Assembly: GCF_030272615.1 (NCBI RefSeq)
Contig: NW_026729167.1
Location: forward strand, 87,501 to 120,000
Direction: 5' to 3'
Origin: Cryptomeria japonica
Taxonomy: Eukaryota > Streptophyta > Pinopsida > Cupressales > Cupressaceae
DNA length: 32,500 nt
The notes below the pieces were generated by a model, which saw only the letters and a program-made list of their open reading frames with translations, did not search any database and was not told the DNA's origin. Position 1 is the first letter of the stretch; each line of letters starts with the position of its first letter. Below, in pieces: positions 9,085-21,646 of this stretch. Position numbers and translations under genes: made by a program.

Positions 9085-9574
9085 ATGGGATGCCGACCCA
9101 CCCGGGCTTCCACCTAGCACACCTTGGCACCCACCCACCCTCGCACCCAACCTCGCACCCAACTTAGCACCTTTGAACCCACATTGGCACTCACCCTGAC
9201 CCTGGCACCTTGGAACCCACATTGGCACTCACCTTGACCCTGGCACCCACCTTTGCACTCACCTTGGGACCCACCCTGGCTCCCACCTCGGCACCCACCC
9301 AGACACCCACCTTGGTTCCTTGGCACCCACCTTGGATCCTTGGCACCCACCCCGACACCCACCTTGGCACGCAACTTGGCTACTTGCCACCCACCTTGGC
9401 TCCTTGACGCCCACCCCGACAACCACCCCGTGACCTACCCTGGCTAGGGTTGGTGCACACCCACCCTGGTGCCCACCTTGGCACCCACCCCATGACCCAC
9501 CTTGGCACGCACCTTAGTACCCACCCCGTTACCCACCCTAGGACCCACCCCGTGACCCACCTTGGCCAGGGTGG
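9085..9574. repeat. ~12-bp minisatellite (copy 2)
   Basis: Same length and order as in copy 1; CTTGGCACCCAC-type units. No gene. Confidence 0.85.
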
Positions 9575-12500
9575 GTGCCTTGGTGCGCACAACTTGCCTG
9601 GGCTGCACACCAGGGCGGGCTCAAGATGGCACCCGCGTTCCGTTTTTTTCACTATCTTTCAAAACGGAAATTTTAAAATCTCGTTTTTTTTTTTTTTTTG
9701 CCTTTTCTGGAAATTAGTGAAGGCAGCGCATCAAAGGTGCGCAATGCTGGTGCGAACCCGGGAGCGCTCCGATGTGTGCTCCAAGGTGCGGCGTGCACGA
9801 AGTCCGAGCCCGGCTTGCCCCGGGTGCGCACCTCGCGTGCACCTTCGCCGGGGTGAGCACCTTGGCTGGGTTGCGCGCCCTGGTGCGCACCAAGGAGCGC
9901 TCTGAAGTGTGCTCCAAGGTGCGGCGTGCACGAAGTCGGAGCTCGGTTTGCCCCGGGTGTGCACCTCGGGTGCGCACCTCGCGTGCACCTTCGCTGCGGT
10001 GGGCACCTTGGCTGGGTTGCGCGCCTTGGTGGGCACCATGCAGTGCACGAAGTCGGAGCCCGGTTTGCCCCGGGCGCGCACCTCCGCCAGGGTGGGCACC
10101 TTGGTGCGCACAACTTGCCTGGGCTGCGCACCAGGAAGGGCTCAAGATGGCACCCGCGTTCCGTTTTTTTCACTATCTTTCAGAACGGAAATTTTAAAAT
10201 ATCGTTTTTTTTTGCCTTTTCTGGAAATTAGTGAAGGCAGCGCATCAAAGGTGCGCAACGCTGGTGCGAACCTGGGAGCGCTCCGATGTGTGCTCCAAGG
10301 TGCGGCGTGCACGAAGTCGGAGCCCGGTTTGCCCCGGGTGCGCCCTGGTGGGCACCATGGTGTGCACCAAGGAGCGCTCCGAAGTGTGCTCCAAGGTGCG
10401 GCCTGCACGAAGTCGGAGCCCGGTTTGCCCCGGGCGTGCACCGCGGGTGGGCACCTTGGTGCGCATGCCTTGCCTGGGCTGCGCACCAGGGCGGGCTCAA
10501 GATGGCACCCGCGTTCCGTTTTTTTCACTATCTTTCAAAACGGAAATTTTAAAATCTCATTTTTTTTTGCCTTTTCTGGAAATTAGTGAAGGCAGCGCAT
10601 CAAAGGTGCGCACCTCGCTGCCCACCACGGTGCGCAACGCCGGTGGGCACCCGGGAGTGCTTCGAAGTGTGCTCCAAGGTGCTGCGTGCACGTTGTCGGA
10701 GCCCGGTTTGCCCCGGGTGCGCACCTCGCGTGCACCTTCGTCGGGGTGGGCACCTTGGCTGGGTTTGCCCCGGCTGCGCTCCGAAGCGGGGTTATTGGAG
10801 CGCCGCCTCTTTTTTTGTCGGAGCGTTTGGTGGGGTTTCTCGCATTGGCTCTTCCCAGGCCCGGTTGCCACCCTGGCGCGCACGAAGTCGGAAGTAGGGT
10901 TAATTGCCCGGGTGCGCACCTTTGCCAGGGTGGGCACCTTACCTGGGCTGTGCACCAGGGCGGGCTCAAGATGGCACCCGCGTTCCGTTTTTTTCACTAT
11001 CTTTCAAAACGGAAATTTTAAAATCTCCTCTTTTTTTTGCCTTTTCTGGAAATTAGTGAAGGCAGCGCATCAAAGGTGCGCACCTCGCTGCCCACCTTGG
11101 TGTGCTCTGAGGTGCGCACCCGGGAGCGCTACGAAGTGTGCTCCAAGGTGCGGCGTGCACGTTGTCGGAGCCCGGTTTGCCCCGGGTGCGCACCTCGCCT
11201 GCACCTTGGCCGGGGTGGGCACCCTGGCTGGGTTTGCCCAGGGTGCGCTCCGAAGCGGGGTTACTGGAGCGCCCCCTCTTTTTTTGTCAGAGCGTTTGGT
11301 GGGGTTTCTCGCATTGGCTCTTCCCAGGCCCGGTTGTTGGGTGCGCTCCCACCCTGGCGCGCGCGAAGTTGGAAGTTGGGTTAATTGCCCGGGCGCGCAC
11401 CTTCGCCAGGGTGGGCACCTTGGTGCGCACACCTTGGCTGGGCTGCGCACCAGGGCGGGCTCAAGATGGCACCAGCATTCCCTTTTTCTCACTATCTTTC
11501 AAAACGGAAATTTTAAAATCTCGTTTTTTTTTGCCTTTTATGGAAATTAGTGAAGGCATCGCATCAAAGGTGCGCACCTCGCTGCCCACCTTGGTGTGCT
11601 CCGAGGTGCCCACCACGGTGCGCTCCGAGGTGCCCACCACGGTGCGCAACGCCGGTGCGAACCCGGGAGCGCCCCGATGTGTGCTCCAAGGTGCGGCGTG
11701 CACGAAGCCGGACCCCGGTTTGCCCCGGGTGCGCACCTCGCGTGCACCTTGGTGCGCACACCTTGGCTGGGTTGCGCGGCCTGGTGGGCACCATGGTGCG
11801 CACCAAGGAGCGCTCCGAAGTGTGCTCCAAGGTGCGGCGTGCACGAAGTCCTAGCCCGGTTTGCCCCGGGTGCGCACCTTCGCCGCGGTGGGCACCATGG
11901 CGTGCACGAAGTCGGAGCCCGGTTTGCCCCGGGTGCGCACCTCGCGTGCACCTTCGCCGGGGTGGGCACCTCGGCTGGGTTGCGCGCCCTGGTGCGCACC
12001 AAGGAGCGCTCCGAAGTGTGCTCCAAGGTGCGGCGTGCACGAAGTCGGAGCCCGGTTTGCCCCGGGTGCGCACCTTCGCCGCGGTGGGCACCCTGGTGCG
12101 CACCATGGCGTGCACGAAGTCGGAGCCCGGTTTGCCCCGGGTGCGCACCTCGCGTGCACCTTCGGCGGGGTTGCGCGCCCTGGTGCGCACCAAGGAGCGC
12201 TCCGAAGTGTGCTCCAAGGTGCGGCGTGCACGAAGTCGGAGCCCGGTTTGCCCCGGGTGCGCACCTCGCGTGCACCTTCGGCGGGGTTGCGCGCCCTGGT
12301 GGGCACCATGGTGCGCACCAAGGAGCGCTCCGAAGTGTGCTCCAAGGTGCGGCGTGCACGAAGTCGGAGCCCGGTTTGCCCCGGGTGCGCACCTCGCGTG
12401 CACCTTCGCCGCGGTGGGCACCATGGCGTGCACGAAGTCGGAGCCCGGTTTGCCCCGGGTGCGCACCTCGCGTGCACCTTCGCCGGGGTGGGCACCTCGG

Positions 12501-14239
12501 CTGGGTTGCGCGCCCTGGTGCGCACCAAGGAGCGCTCCGAAGTGTGCTCCAAGGTGCGGCGTGCACGAAGTCGGAGCCCGGTTTGCCCCGGGTGCGCACC
12601 TCGCGTGCACCTTCGCCGCGGTGGGCACCATGGCGTGCACGAAGTCGGAGCCCGGTTTGCCCCGGGTGCGCACCCCGCGTGCACCTTCGCCGGGGTGGGC
12701 ACCTCGGCTGGGTTGCGCGCCCTGGTGCGCACCAAGGAGCGCTCCGAAGTGTGCTCCAAGGTGCGGCGTGCACGAAGTCGGAGCCCGGTTTGCCCCGGGT
12801 GCGCACCTCGCGTGCACCTTCGCCGCGGTGGGCACCTTGGCTGGGTTGGGCACCATTGAGCGCTCCGAAGTGTGCTCCAAGGTGCGCACCATGGCCCTCC
12901 AAGGTGCGCAGCATGGCGTGCACGAAGTCGGAGCCCGGTTTGCCCCGGGTGCGCACCTCGCGTGCACCTTCGCCAGGGTGGGCACCTCGGTGCGCACACC
13001 TTCTCAATGTTTTCTTGCCTTTTCTGGAAATTGGTGAAGGCAGCGCATCAAAGGTGCGCACCTCGGTGTGCTCCGAGGTGCGAACCCGAGAGCGCTCCGA
13101 GGTGCCCACGAAGTCGAAAGTCGGGTTAATTGCATTGTTTTCCCCGGGTGCGCTCCGAGGTGCGCAACATCGGTGCGCACCAAGGAGGGCTCCGAAGTGT
13201 GCTCCAAGGTGCGCACGATTCGGAGCTCGGTTTGCCCGGGGTGCGCACACCTTGGCTGGGTTGCGCACCCTTTGTGCGCTCCAAGGTGCGCACGAAGTCG
13301 GAGCTCGGTTTGCCCCGGGTGCGCACCTTCGCCAGGGTGCGCACCTTGATGCGCACGCCTTGGCTGGGTTGCGCACCTTGGTGGGCGCCATGGTGCGCAC
13401 CTTTCGTGCGCTCCAAGGTGCGCACGAAGTCGGAGCTCGGTTTGCCCCGGGTGCGCACCTTGGTGGGCGCCATGGTGCACTCCGAGGTGCCCAAGATTGG
13501 TGCGCACCAAGGAGCGCTCCGAAGTGCGCTCCAAGGTGCGCAGGTGCGCGCGAAGTCGAAAGTTGGGTTAATTGTCCGGTTTGCCTCGGGTGCGCACCTT
13601 GCGTGCACCTTCGCCAGGGTGGGCGCCTTGGTGCGCACACCTTGGCTGGGCTGCGCACCCGGGCGCGCACACCTTGGCACCCGCGTTTCCTTCATTTTAA
13701 ATTTTTTTTTTTTACAATCTCTCAAGTGGGAAATTCTATAATCTCAACTTTTTTTGCCTTTTCAGGAAACTTTTGAATGGAGCGCATCATTGGTGCGCTC
13801 CGAAGTGTGCTCCAAGGTGCGCACCTCTGGTGTGCTCCAAAGCTCTCTCCAGCTGCGTGCACCTGCCCCGGCCGCGCACCCGGCCCCGCCCAGCTTCGCT
13901 CACCTGTCCCGGGCGTCTGGTGCGGAACCTTAGAGTAAGAAACATCACCGTGCACCTTGGCCAACGTGCGCGACTCGACCGAGCGCGCACTGGCCGAGGT
14001 GCACACCGATTTCACCTGGGTGCGCGCGCAGCACCTCGGGCGCACCGGGGTGCGCGCACAACGCCCGGGTTGCACCGTGGCCTGTGTGCTCGGGGCGCCT
14101 CGGGTGCGCGCTCGGTGTCGCCCCCGCGCGCGCGGTAGTGCGGGCAGCGCACCCCGGCCCGGCCCGGCCCCGACGAGAACGCAAACGGGCAAAAGGTTTA
14201 TTCAAATAGCATTGCGACGCCCGGCGAAAAACTAAGAAA

Positions 14240-14357
14240 GGGTGCAACACCGGGACTTCCCGGGAGGTCACCCATCCCAGTACTACTCCGGCCCAAGCGC
14301 GCTTAACTGCGGAGTTCTGATGGGATCCGGTGCACTAACGCTGGTATGATCGCACCC
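14240..14357 (-). rRNA. 5S ribosomal RNA, copy 3
   Basis: Same 118-nt sequence as copies 1 and 2. The internal boxes are intact and helix I ends pair. The T-run is the interrupted TTTCTTAGTTTTT form. Nothing suggests a pseudogene. Confidence 0.96.
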
Positions 14358-15118
14358 GTTATGAGCTTGTCGCAGTGTGTACTTAGCAAACCGCGACCCA
14401 CGTGCGAATCCACCCCGGCCACCCACCCCCGTCGAGGTGCACACCCTCCCTCGCGAAGTGCGCCCCGTTCGCCAAGTGTGAGCCCTGCCCGGGTGCGCGC
14501 ACCTTGCTAGGGCGTCGGGTGTGCACCCGGCCCGGCCTACGTGCGTGCACCTGGACGGGGCGTCGTGTGCGTGCAGTGTCCCGTCTGCAACGCGGTGCCC
14601 ACACACCACCTCGGGCGCAACGACCTGCGCTCACATGTGGGCCGAGTGCACCTTGGTGCATGTTCGGGGCGCCTCGGGTGCACGCTCGATCTTGCCCCGG
14701 TGCACCAAGGCGCTCGGTTTGCCCCGGGTGCGCACTTGGTGCAAGGTGGGCACCCAAAATAGGGATCAAGCACCAAAACACAAGTTTCGGGATGCAAAAT
14801 GGGACCCAAGGACCACAAATGCGTTCCAAGACCCATGATGGGTCCACGAGAACAAAAATGTGTTCCGAGACTTAATAAACAAATATTGGGTTTTAGGAGA
14901 AGAAACATGCTCTGATGCCCAAAACGAGAATCGACCCCGAAAAGGCCACAGGCCAAAAGTGGGATGCGAGACAAAAAAAAATGGGACCCGAGGACCAAAA
15001 TTGGGTTCCCAGGTCGAAGACAGGGCAACCGGACAAGAAACGACCTCTAAGGCTCGAAATGAGTCCCGACGACTAAAACTTGACAAGAAGCACCCATCAG
15101 GCACCCAACTCGACACCC

Positions 15119-15608
15119 ATGGGATGCCGACCCACCCGGGCTTCCACCTAGCACACCTTGGCACCCACCCACCCTCGCACCCAACCTCGCACCCAACTTA
15201 GCACCTTTGAACCCACATTGGCACTCACCCTGACCCTGGCACCTTGGAACCCACATTGGCACTCACCTTGACCCTGGCACCCACCTTTGCACTCACCTTG
15301 GGACCCACCCTGGCTCCCACCTCGGCACCCACCCAGACACCCACCTTGGTTCCTTGGCACCCACCTTGGATCCTTGGCACCCACCCCGACACCCACCTTG
15401 GCACGCAACTTGGCTACTTGCCACCCACCTTGGCTCCTTGACGCCCACCCCGACAACCACCCCGTGACCTACCCTGGCTAGGGTTGGTGCACACCCACCC
15501 TGGTGCCCACCTTGGCACCCACCCCATGACCCACCTTGGCACGCACCTTAGTACCCACCCCGTTACCCACCCTAGGACCCACCCCGTGACCCACCTTGGC
15601 CAGGGTGG
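15119..15608. repeat. ~12-bp minisatellite (copy 3)
   Basis: Same array as in copies 1 and 2, in register. No gene. Confidence 0.85.
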
Positions 15609-18314
15609 GTGCCTTGGTGCGCACAACTTGCCTGGGCTGCACACCAGGGCGGGCTCAAGATGGCACCCGCGTTCCGTTTTTTTCACTATCTTTCAAAACG
15701 GAAATTTTAAAATCTCGTTTTTTTTTTTTTTTTGCCTTTTCTGGAAATTAGTGAAGGCAGCGCATCAAAGGTGCGCAATGCTGGTGCGAACCCGGGAGCG
15801 CTCCGATGTGTGCTCCAAGGTGCGGCGTGCACGAAGTCCGAGCCCGGCTTGCCCCGGGTGCGCACCTCGCGTGCACCTTCGCCGGGGTGAGCACCTTGGC
15901 TGGGTTGCGCGCCCTGGTGCGCACCAAGGAGCGCTCTGAAGTGTGCTCCAAGGTGCGGCGTGCACGAAGTCGGAGCTCGGTTTGCCCCGGGTGTGCACCT
16001 CGGGTGCGCACCTCGCGTGCACCTTCGCTGCGGTGGGCACCTTGGCTGGGTTGCGCGCCTTGGTGGGCACCATGCAGTGCACGAAGTCGGAGCCCGGTTT
16101 GCCCCGGGCGCGCACCTCCGCCAGGGTGGGCACCTTGGTGCGCACAACTTGCCTGGGCTGCGCACCAGGAAGGGCTCAAGATGGCACCCGCGTTCCGTTT
16201 TTTTCACTATCTTTCAGAACGGAAATTTTAAAATATCGTTTTTTTTTGCCTTTTCTGGAAATTAGTGAAGGCAGCGCATCAAAGGTGCGCAACGCTGGTG
16301 CGAACCTGGGAGCGCTCCGATGTGTGCTCCAAGGTGCGGCGTGCACGAAGTCGGAGCCCGGTTTGCCCCGGGTGCGCCCTGGTGGGCACCATGGTGCGCA
16401 CCAAGGAGCGCTCCGAAGTGTGCTCCAAGGTGCGGCCTGCACGAAGTCGGAGCCCGGTTTGCCCCGGGCGTGCACCGCGGGTGGGCACCTTGGTGCGCAT
16501 GCCTTGCCTGGGCTGCGCACCAGGGCGGGCTCAAGATGGCACCCGCGTTCCGTTTTTTTCACTATCTTTCAAAACGGAAATTTTAAAATCTCATTTTTTT
16601 TTGCCTTTTCTGGAAATTAGTGAAGGCAGCGCATCAAAGGTGCGCACCTCGCTGCCCACCACGGTGCGCAACGCCGGTGGGCACCCGGGAGTGCTTCGAA
16701 GTGTGCTCCAAGGTGCTGCGTGCACGTTGTCGGAGCCCGGTTTGCCCCGGGTGCGCACCTCGCGTGCACCTTCGTCGGGGTGGGCACCTTGGCTGGGTTT
16801 GCCCCGGCTGCGCTCCGAAGCGGGGTTATTGGAGCGCCGCCTCTTTTTTTGTCGGAGCGTTTGGTGGGGTTTCTCGCATTGGCTCTTCCCAGGCCCGGTT
16901 GCCACCCTGGCGCGCACGAAGTCGGAAGTAGGGTTAATTGCCCGGGTGCGCACCTTTGCCAGGGTGGGCACCTTACCTGGGCTGTGCACCAGGGCGGGCT
17001 CAAGATGGCACCCGCGTTCCGTTTTTTTCACTATCTTTCAAAACGGAAATTTTAAAATCTCCTCTTTTTTTTGCCTTTTCTGGAAATTAGTGAAGGCAGC
17101 GCATCAAAGGTGCGCACCTCGCTGCCCACCTTGGTGTGCTCTGAGGTGCGCACCCGGGAGCGCTACGAAGTGTGCTCCAAGGTGCGGCGTGCACGTTGTC
17201 GGAGCCCGGTTTGCCCCGGGTGCGCACCTCGCCTGCACCTTGGCCGGGGTGGGCACCCTGGCTGGGTTTGCCCAGGGTGCGCTCCGAAGCGGGGTTACTG
17301 GAGCGCCCCCTCTTTTTTTGTCAGAGCGTTTGGTGGGGTTTCTCGCATTGGCTCTTCCCAGGCCCGGTTGTTGGGTGCGCTCCCACCCTGGCGCGCGCGA
17401 AGTTGGAAGTTGGGTTAATTGCCCGGGCGCGCACCTTCGCCAGGGTGGGCACCTTGGTGCGCACACCTTGGCTGGGCTGCGCACCAGGGCGGGCTCAAGA
17501 TGGCACCAGCATTCCCTTTTTCTCACTATCTTTCAAAACGGAAATTTTAAAATCTCGTTTTCTTTTGCCTTTTATGGAAATTAGTGAAGGCATCGCATCA
17601 AAGGTGCGCACCTCGCTGCCCACCTTGGTGTGCTCCGAGGTGCCCACCACGGTGCGCTCCGAGGTGCCCACCACGGTGCGCAACGCCGGTGCGAACCCGG
17701 GAGCGCCCCGATGTGTGCTCCAAGGTGCGGCGTGCACGAAGCCGGACCCCGGTTTGCCCCGGGTGCGCACCTCGCGTGCACCTTGGTGCGCACACCTTGG
17801 CTGGGTTGCGCGGCCTGGTGGGCACCATGGTGCGCACCAAGGAGCGCTCCGAAGTGTGCTCCAAGGTGCGGCGTGCACGAAGTCCTAGCCCGGTTTGCCC
17901 CGGGTGCGCACCTTCGCCGCGGTGGGCACCATGGCGTGCACGAAGTCGGAGCCCGGTTTGCCCCGGGTGCGCACCTCGCGTGCACCTTCGCCGGGGTGGG
18001 CACCTCGGCTGGGTTGCGCGCCCTGGTGCGCACCAAGGAGCGCTCCGAAGTGTGCTCCAAGGTGCGGCGTGCACGAAGTCGGAGCCCGGTTTGCCCCGGG
18101 TGCGCACCTTCGCCGCGGTGGGCACCCTGGTGCGCACCATGGCGTGCACGAAGTCGGAGCCCGGTTTGCCCCGGGTGCGCACCTCGCGTGCACCTTCGGC
18201 GGGGTTGCGCGCCCTGGTGCGCACCAAGGAGCGCTCCGAAGTGTGCTCCAAGGTGCGGCGTGCACGAAGTCGGAGCCCGGTTTGCCCCGGGTGCGCACCT
18301 CGCGTGCACCTTCG

Positions 18315-21300
18315 GCGGGGTTGCGCGCCCTGGTGGGCACCATGGTGCGCACCAAGGAGCGCTCCGAAGTGTGCTCCAAGGTGCGGCGTGCACGAAGTCG
18401 GAGCCCGGTTTGCCCCGGGTGCGCACCTCGCGTGCACCTTCGCCGCGGTGGGCACCATGGCGTGCACGAAGTCGGAGCCCGGTTTGCCCCGGGTGCGCAC
18501 CTCGCGTGCACCTTCGCCGGGGTGGGCACCTCGGCTGGGTTGCGCGCCCTGGTGCGCACCAAGGAGCGCTCCGAAGTGTGCTCCAAGGTGCGGCGTGCAC
18601 GAAGTCGGAGCCCGGTTTGCCCCGGGTGCGCACCTCGCGTGCACCTTCGCCGCGGTGGGCACCATGGCGTGCACGAAGTCGGAGCCCGGTTTGCCTCGGG
18701 TGCGCACCCCGCGTGCACCTTCGCCGGGGTGGGCACCTCGGCTGGGTTGCGCGCCCTGGTGCGCACCAAGGAGCGCTCCGAAGTGTGCTCCAAGGTGCGG
18801 CGTGCACGAAGTCGGAGCCCGGTTTGCCCCGGGTGCGCACCTCGCGTGCACCTTCGCCGCGGTGGGCACCTTGGCTGGGTTGGGCACCATTGAGCGCTCC
18901 GAAGTGTGCTCCAAGGTGCGCACCATGGCCCTCCAAGGTGCGCAGCATGGCGTGCACGAAGTCGGAGCCCGGTTTGCCCCAGGTGCGCACCTCGCGTGCA
19001 CCTTCGCCAGGGTGGGCACCTCGGTGCGCACACCTTCTCAATGTTTTCTTGCCTTTTCTGGAAATTGGTGAAGGCAGCGCATCAAAGGTGCGCACCTCGG
19101 TGTGCTCCGAGGTGCGAACCCGAGAGCGCTCCGAGGTGCCCACGAAGTCGAAAGTCGGGTTAATTGCATTGTTTTCCCCGGGTGCGCTCCGAGGTGCGCA
19201 ACATCGGTGCGCACCAAGGAGGGCTCCGAAGTGTGCTCCAAGGTGCGCACGATTCGGAGCTCGGTTTGCCCGGGGTGCGCACACCTTGGCTGGGTTGCGC
19301 ACCCTTTGTGCGCTCCAAGGTGCGCACGAAGTCGGAGCTCGGTTTGCCCCGGGTGCGCACCTTCGCCAGGGTGCGCACCTTGATGCGCACGCCTTGGCTG
19401 GGCTGCGCACCTTGGTGGGCGCCATGGTGCGCACCTTTCGTGCGCTCCAAGGTGCGCACGAAGTCGGAGCTCGGTTTGCCCCGGGTGCGCACCTTGGTGG
19501 GCGCCATGGTGCACTCCGAGGTGCCCAAGATTGGTGCGCAACAAGGAGCGCTCCGAAGTGCGCTCCAAGGTGCGCAGGTGCGCGCGAAGTCGAAAGTTGG
19601 GTTAATTGTCCGGTTTGCCTCGGGTGCGCACCTTGCGTGCACCTTCGCCAGGGTGGGCGCCTTGGTGCGCACACCTTGGCTGGGCTGCGCACCCGGGCGC
19701 GCACACCTTGGCACCCGCGTTTCCTTCATTTTAAATTTTTTTTTTTTACAATCTCTCAAGTGGGAAATTCTATAATCTCAACTTTTTTTGCCTTTTCAGG
19801 AAACTTTTGAATGGAGCGCATCATTGGTGCGCTCCGAAGTGTGCTCCAAGGTGCGCACCTCTGGTGTGCTCCAAAGCTCTCTCCAGCTGCGTGCACCTGC
19901 CCCGGCCGCGCACCCGGCCCCGCCCAGCTTCGCTCACCTGTCCCGGGCGTCTGGTGCGGAACCTTAGAGTAAGAAACATCACCGTGCACCTTGGCCAACG
20001 TGCGCGACTCGACCGAGCGCGCACTGGCCGAGGTGCACACCGATTTCACCTGGGTGCGCGCGCAGCACCTCGGGCGCACCGGGGTGCGCGCACAACGCCC
20101 GGGTTGCACCGTGGCCTGTGTGCTCGGGGCGCCTCGGGTGCGCGCTCGGTGTCGCCCCCGCGCGCGCGGTAGTGCGGGCAGCGCACCCCGGCCCGGCCCG
20201 GCCCCGACGAGAACGCAAACGGGCAAAAGGTTTATTCAAATAGCATTGCGACGCCCGGCGAAAAACTAAGAAAGGGTGCAACACCGGGACTTCCCGGGAG
20301 GTCACCCATCCTAGTACTACTCCGGCCCAAGCGCGCTTAACTGCGGAGTTCTGATGGGATCCGGTGCACTAACGCTGGTATGATCGCACCCGTTATGAGC
20401 TTGTCGCAGTGTGTACTTAGCAAACCGCGACCCACGTGCGAATCCACCCCGGCCACCCACCCCCGTCGAGGTGCACACCCTCCCTCGCGAAGTGGGCCCC
20501 GTTCGCCAAGTGTGAGCCCTGCCCGGGTGCGCGCACCTTGCTAGGGCGTCGGGTGTGCACCCGGCCCGGCCTACGTGCGTGCACCTGGACGGGGCGTCGT
20601 GTGCGTGCAGTGTCCCGTCTGCAACGCGGTGCCCACACACCACCTCGGGCGCAACGACCTGCGCTCACATGTGGGCCGAGTGCACCTTGGTGCATGTTCG
20701 GGGCGCCTCGGGTGCACGCTCGATCTTGCCCCGGTGCACCAAGGCGCTCGGTTTGCCCCGGGTGCGCACTTGGTGCAAGGTGGGCACCCAAAATAGGGAT
20801 CAAGCACCAAAACACAAGTTTCGGGATGCAAAATGGGACCCAAGGACCACAAATGCGTTCCAAGACCCATGATGGGTCCACGAGAACAAAAATGTGTTCC
20901 GAGACTTAATAAACAAATATTGGGTTTTAGGAGAAGAAACATGCTCTGATGCCCAAAACGAGAATCGACCCCGAAAAGGCCACAGGCCAAAAGTGGGATG
21001 CGAGACAAAAAAAAATGGGACCCGAGGACCAAAATTGGGTTCCCAGGTCGAAGACAGGGCAACCGGACAAGAAACGACCTCTAAGGCTCGAAATGAGTCC
21101 CGACGACTAAAACTTGACAAGAAGCACCCATCAGGCACCCAACTCGACACCCATGGGATGCCGACCCACCCGGGCTTCCACCTAGCACACCTTGGCACCC
21201 ACCCACCCTCGCACCCAACCTCGCACCCAACTTAGCACCTTTGAACCCACATTGGCACTCACCCTGACCCTGGCACCTTGGAACCCACATTGGCACTCAC

Positions 21301-21646
21301 CTTGACCCTGGCACCCACCTTTGCACTCACCTTGGGACCCACCCTGGCTCCCACCTCGGCACCCACCCAGACACCCACCTTGGTTCCTTGGCACCCACCT
21401 TGGATCCTTGGCACCCACCCCGACACCCACCTTGGCACGCAACTTGGCTACTTGCCACCCACCTTGGCTCCTTGACGCCCACCCCGACAACCACCCCGTG
21501 ACCTACCCTGGCTAGGGTTGGTGCACACCCACCCTGGTGCCCACCTTGGCACCCACCCCATGACCCACCTTGGCACGCACCTTAGTACCCACCCTGTTAC
21601 CCACCCTAGGACCCACCCCGTGACCCACCTTGGCCAGGGTGGGTGC
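18315..21646. repeat. 6034-bp spacer mega-repeat, copy 4, truncated on the right
   Basis: The unit follows copies 1-3 through the 5S gene (20274-20391) and into the 12-bp minisatellite. After the shared word CAGGGTGGGTGC (ending near 21646) the other copies continue with CTTGGTGCGCACAAC, whereas this copy re-enters minisatellite sequence (ACCCACCCTGG). The break therefore lies in a short repeated word. That suggests unequal exchange or slippage between minisatellite arrays. Private changes include 19551 (GCGCAACAAGG), 20312 inside the 5S gene and about 20495. Confidence 0.92.
20274..20391 (-). rRNA. 5S ribosomal RNA, copy 4
   Basis: Differs from the other three by one base: nt 80 is A instead of G (plus position 20312, C to T), so box C is preceded by TACTA rather than TACTG. 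The A form matches the TACTAGGATGGGTGACC that I recall from angiosperm 5S, so function is probably kept. The T-run is the interrupted form. This copy sits in the truncated last mega-repeat, nearest the Pol I promoters. Confidence 0.95.

Larger units (their letters stand above)
6247..12280. repeat. 6034-bp spacer mega-repeat, copy 2
   Basis: Complete unit with the same order of parts as copy 1 and one 5S gene at 8206-8323. Private differences that I can see include GCGCCGTGCACG at about 6523 (GCGGCGTGCACG in the other copies) and GTGTGCACC at about 10361 (GTGCGCACC elsewhere). It has the single base that interrupts the first T-run after the 5S gene, as do copies 3 and 4. Confidence 0.95.
12281..18314. 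repeat. 6034-bp spacer mega-repeat, copy 3
   Basis: Complete unit in exact 6034-bp register with copy 2, with the 5S gene at 14240-14357. A few private substitutions are visible. One is near 13370, where GGGTTGCGCACC replaces GGGCTGCGCACC. Another is at about 17562, where a C interrupts the poly-T tract of the last AT-rich module. Confidence 0.95.
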
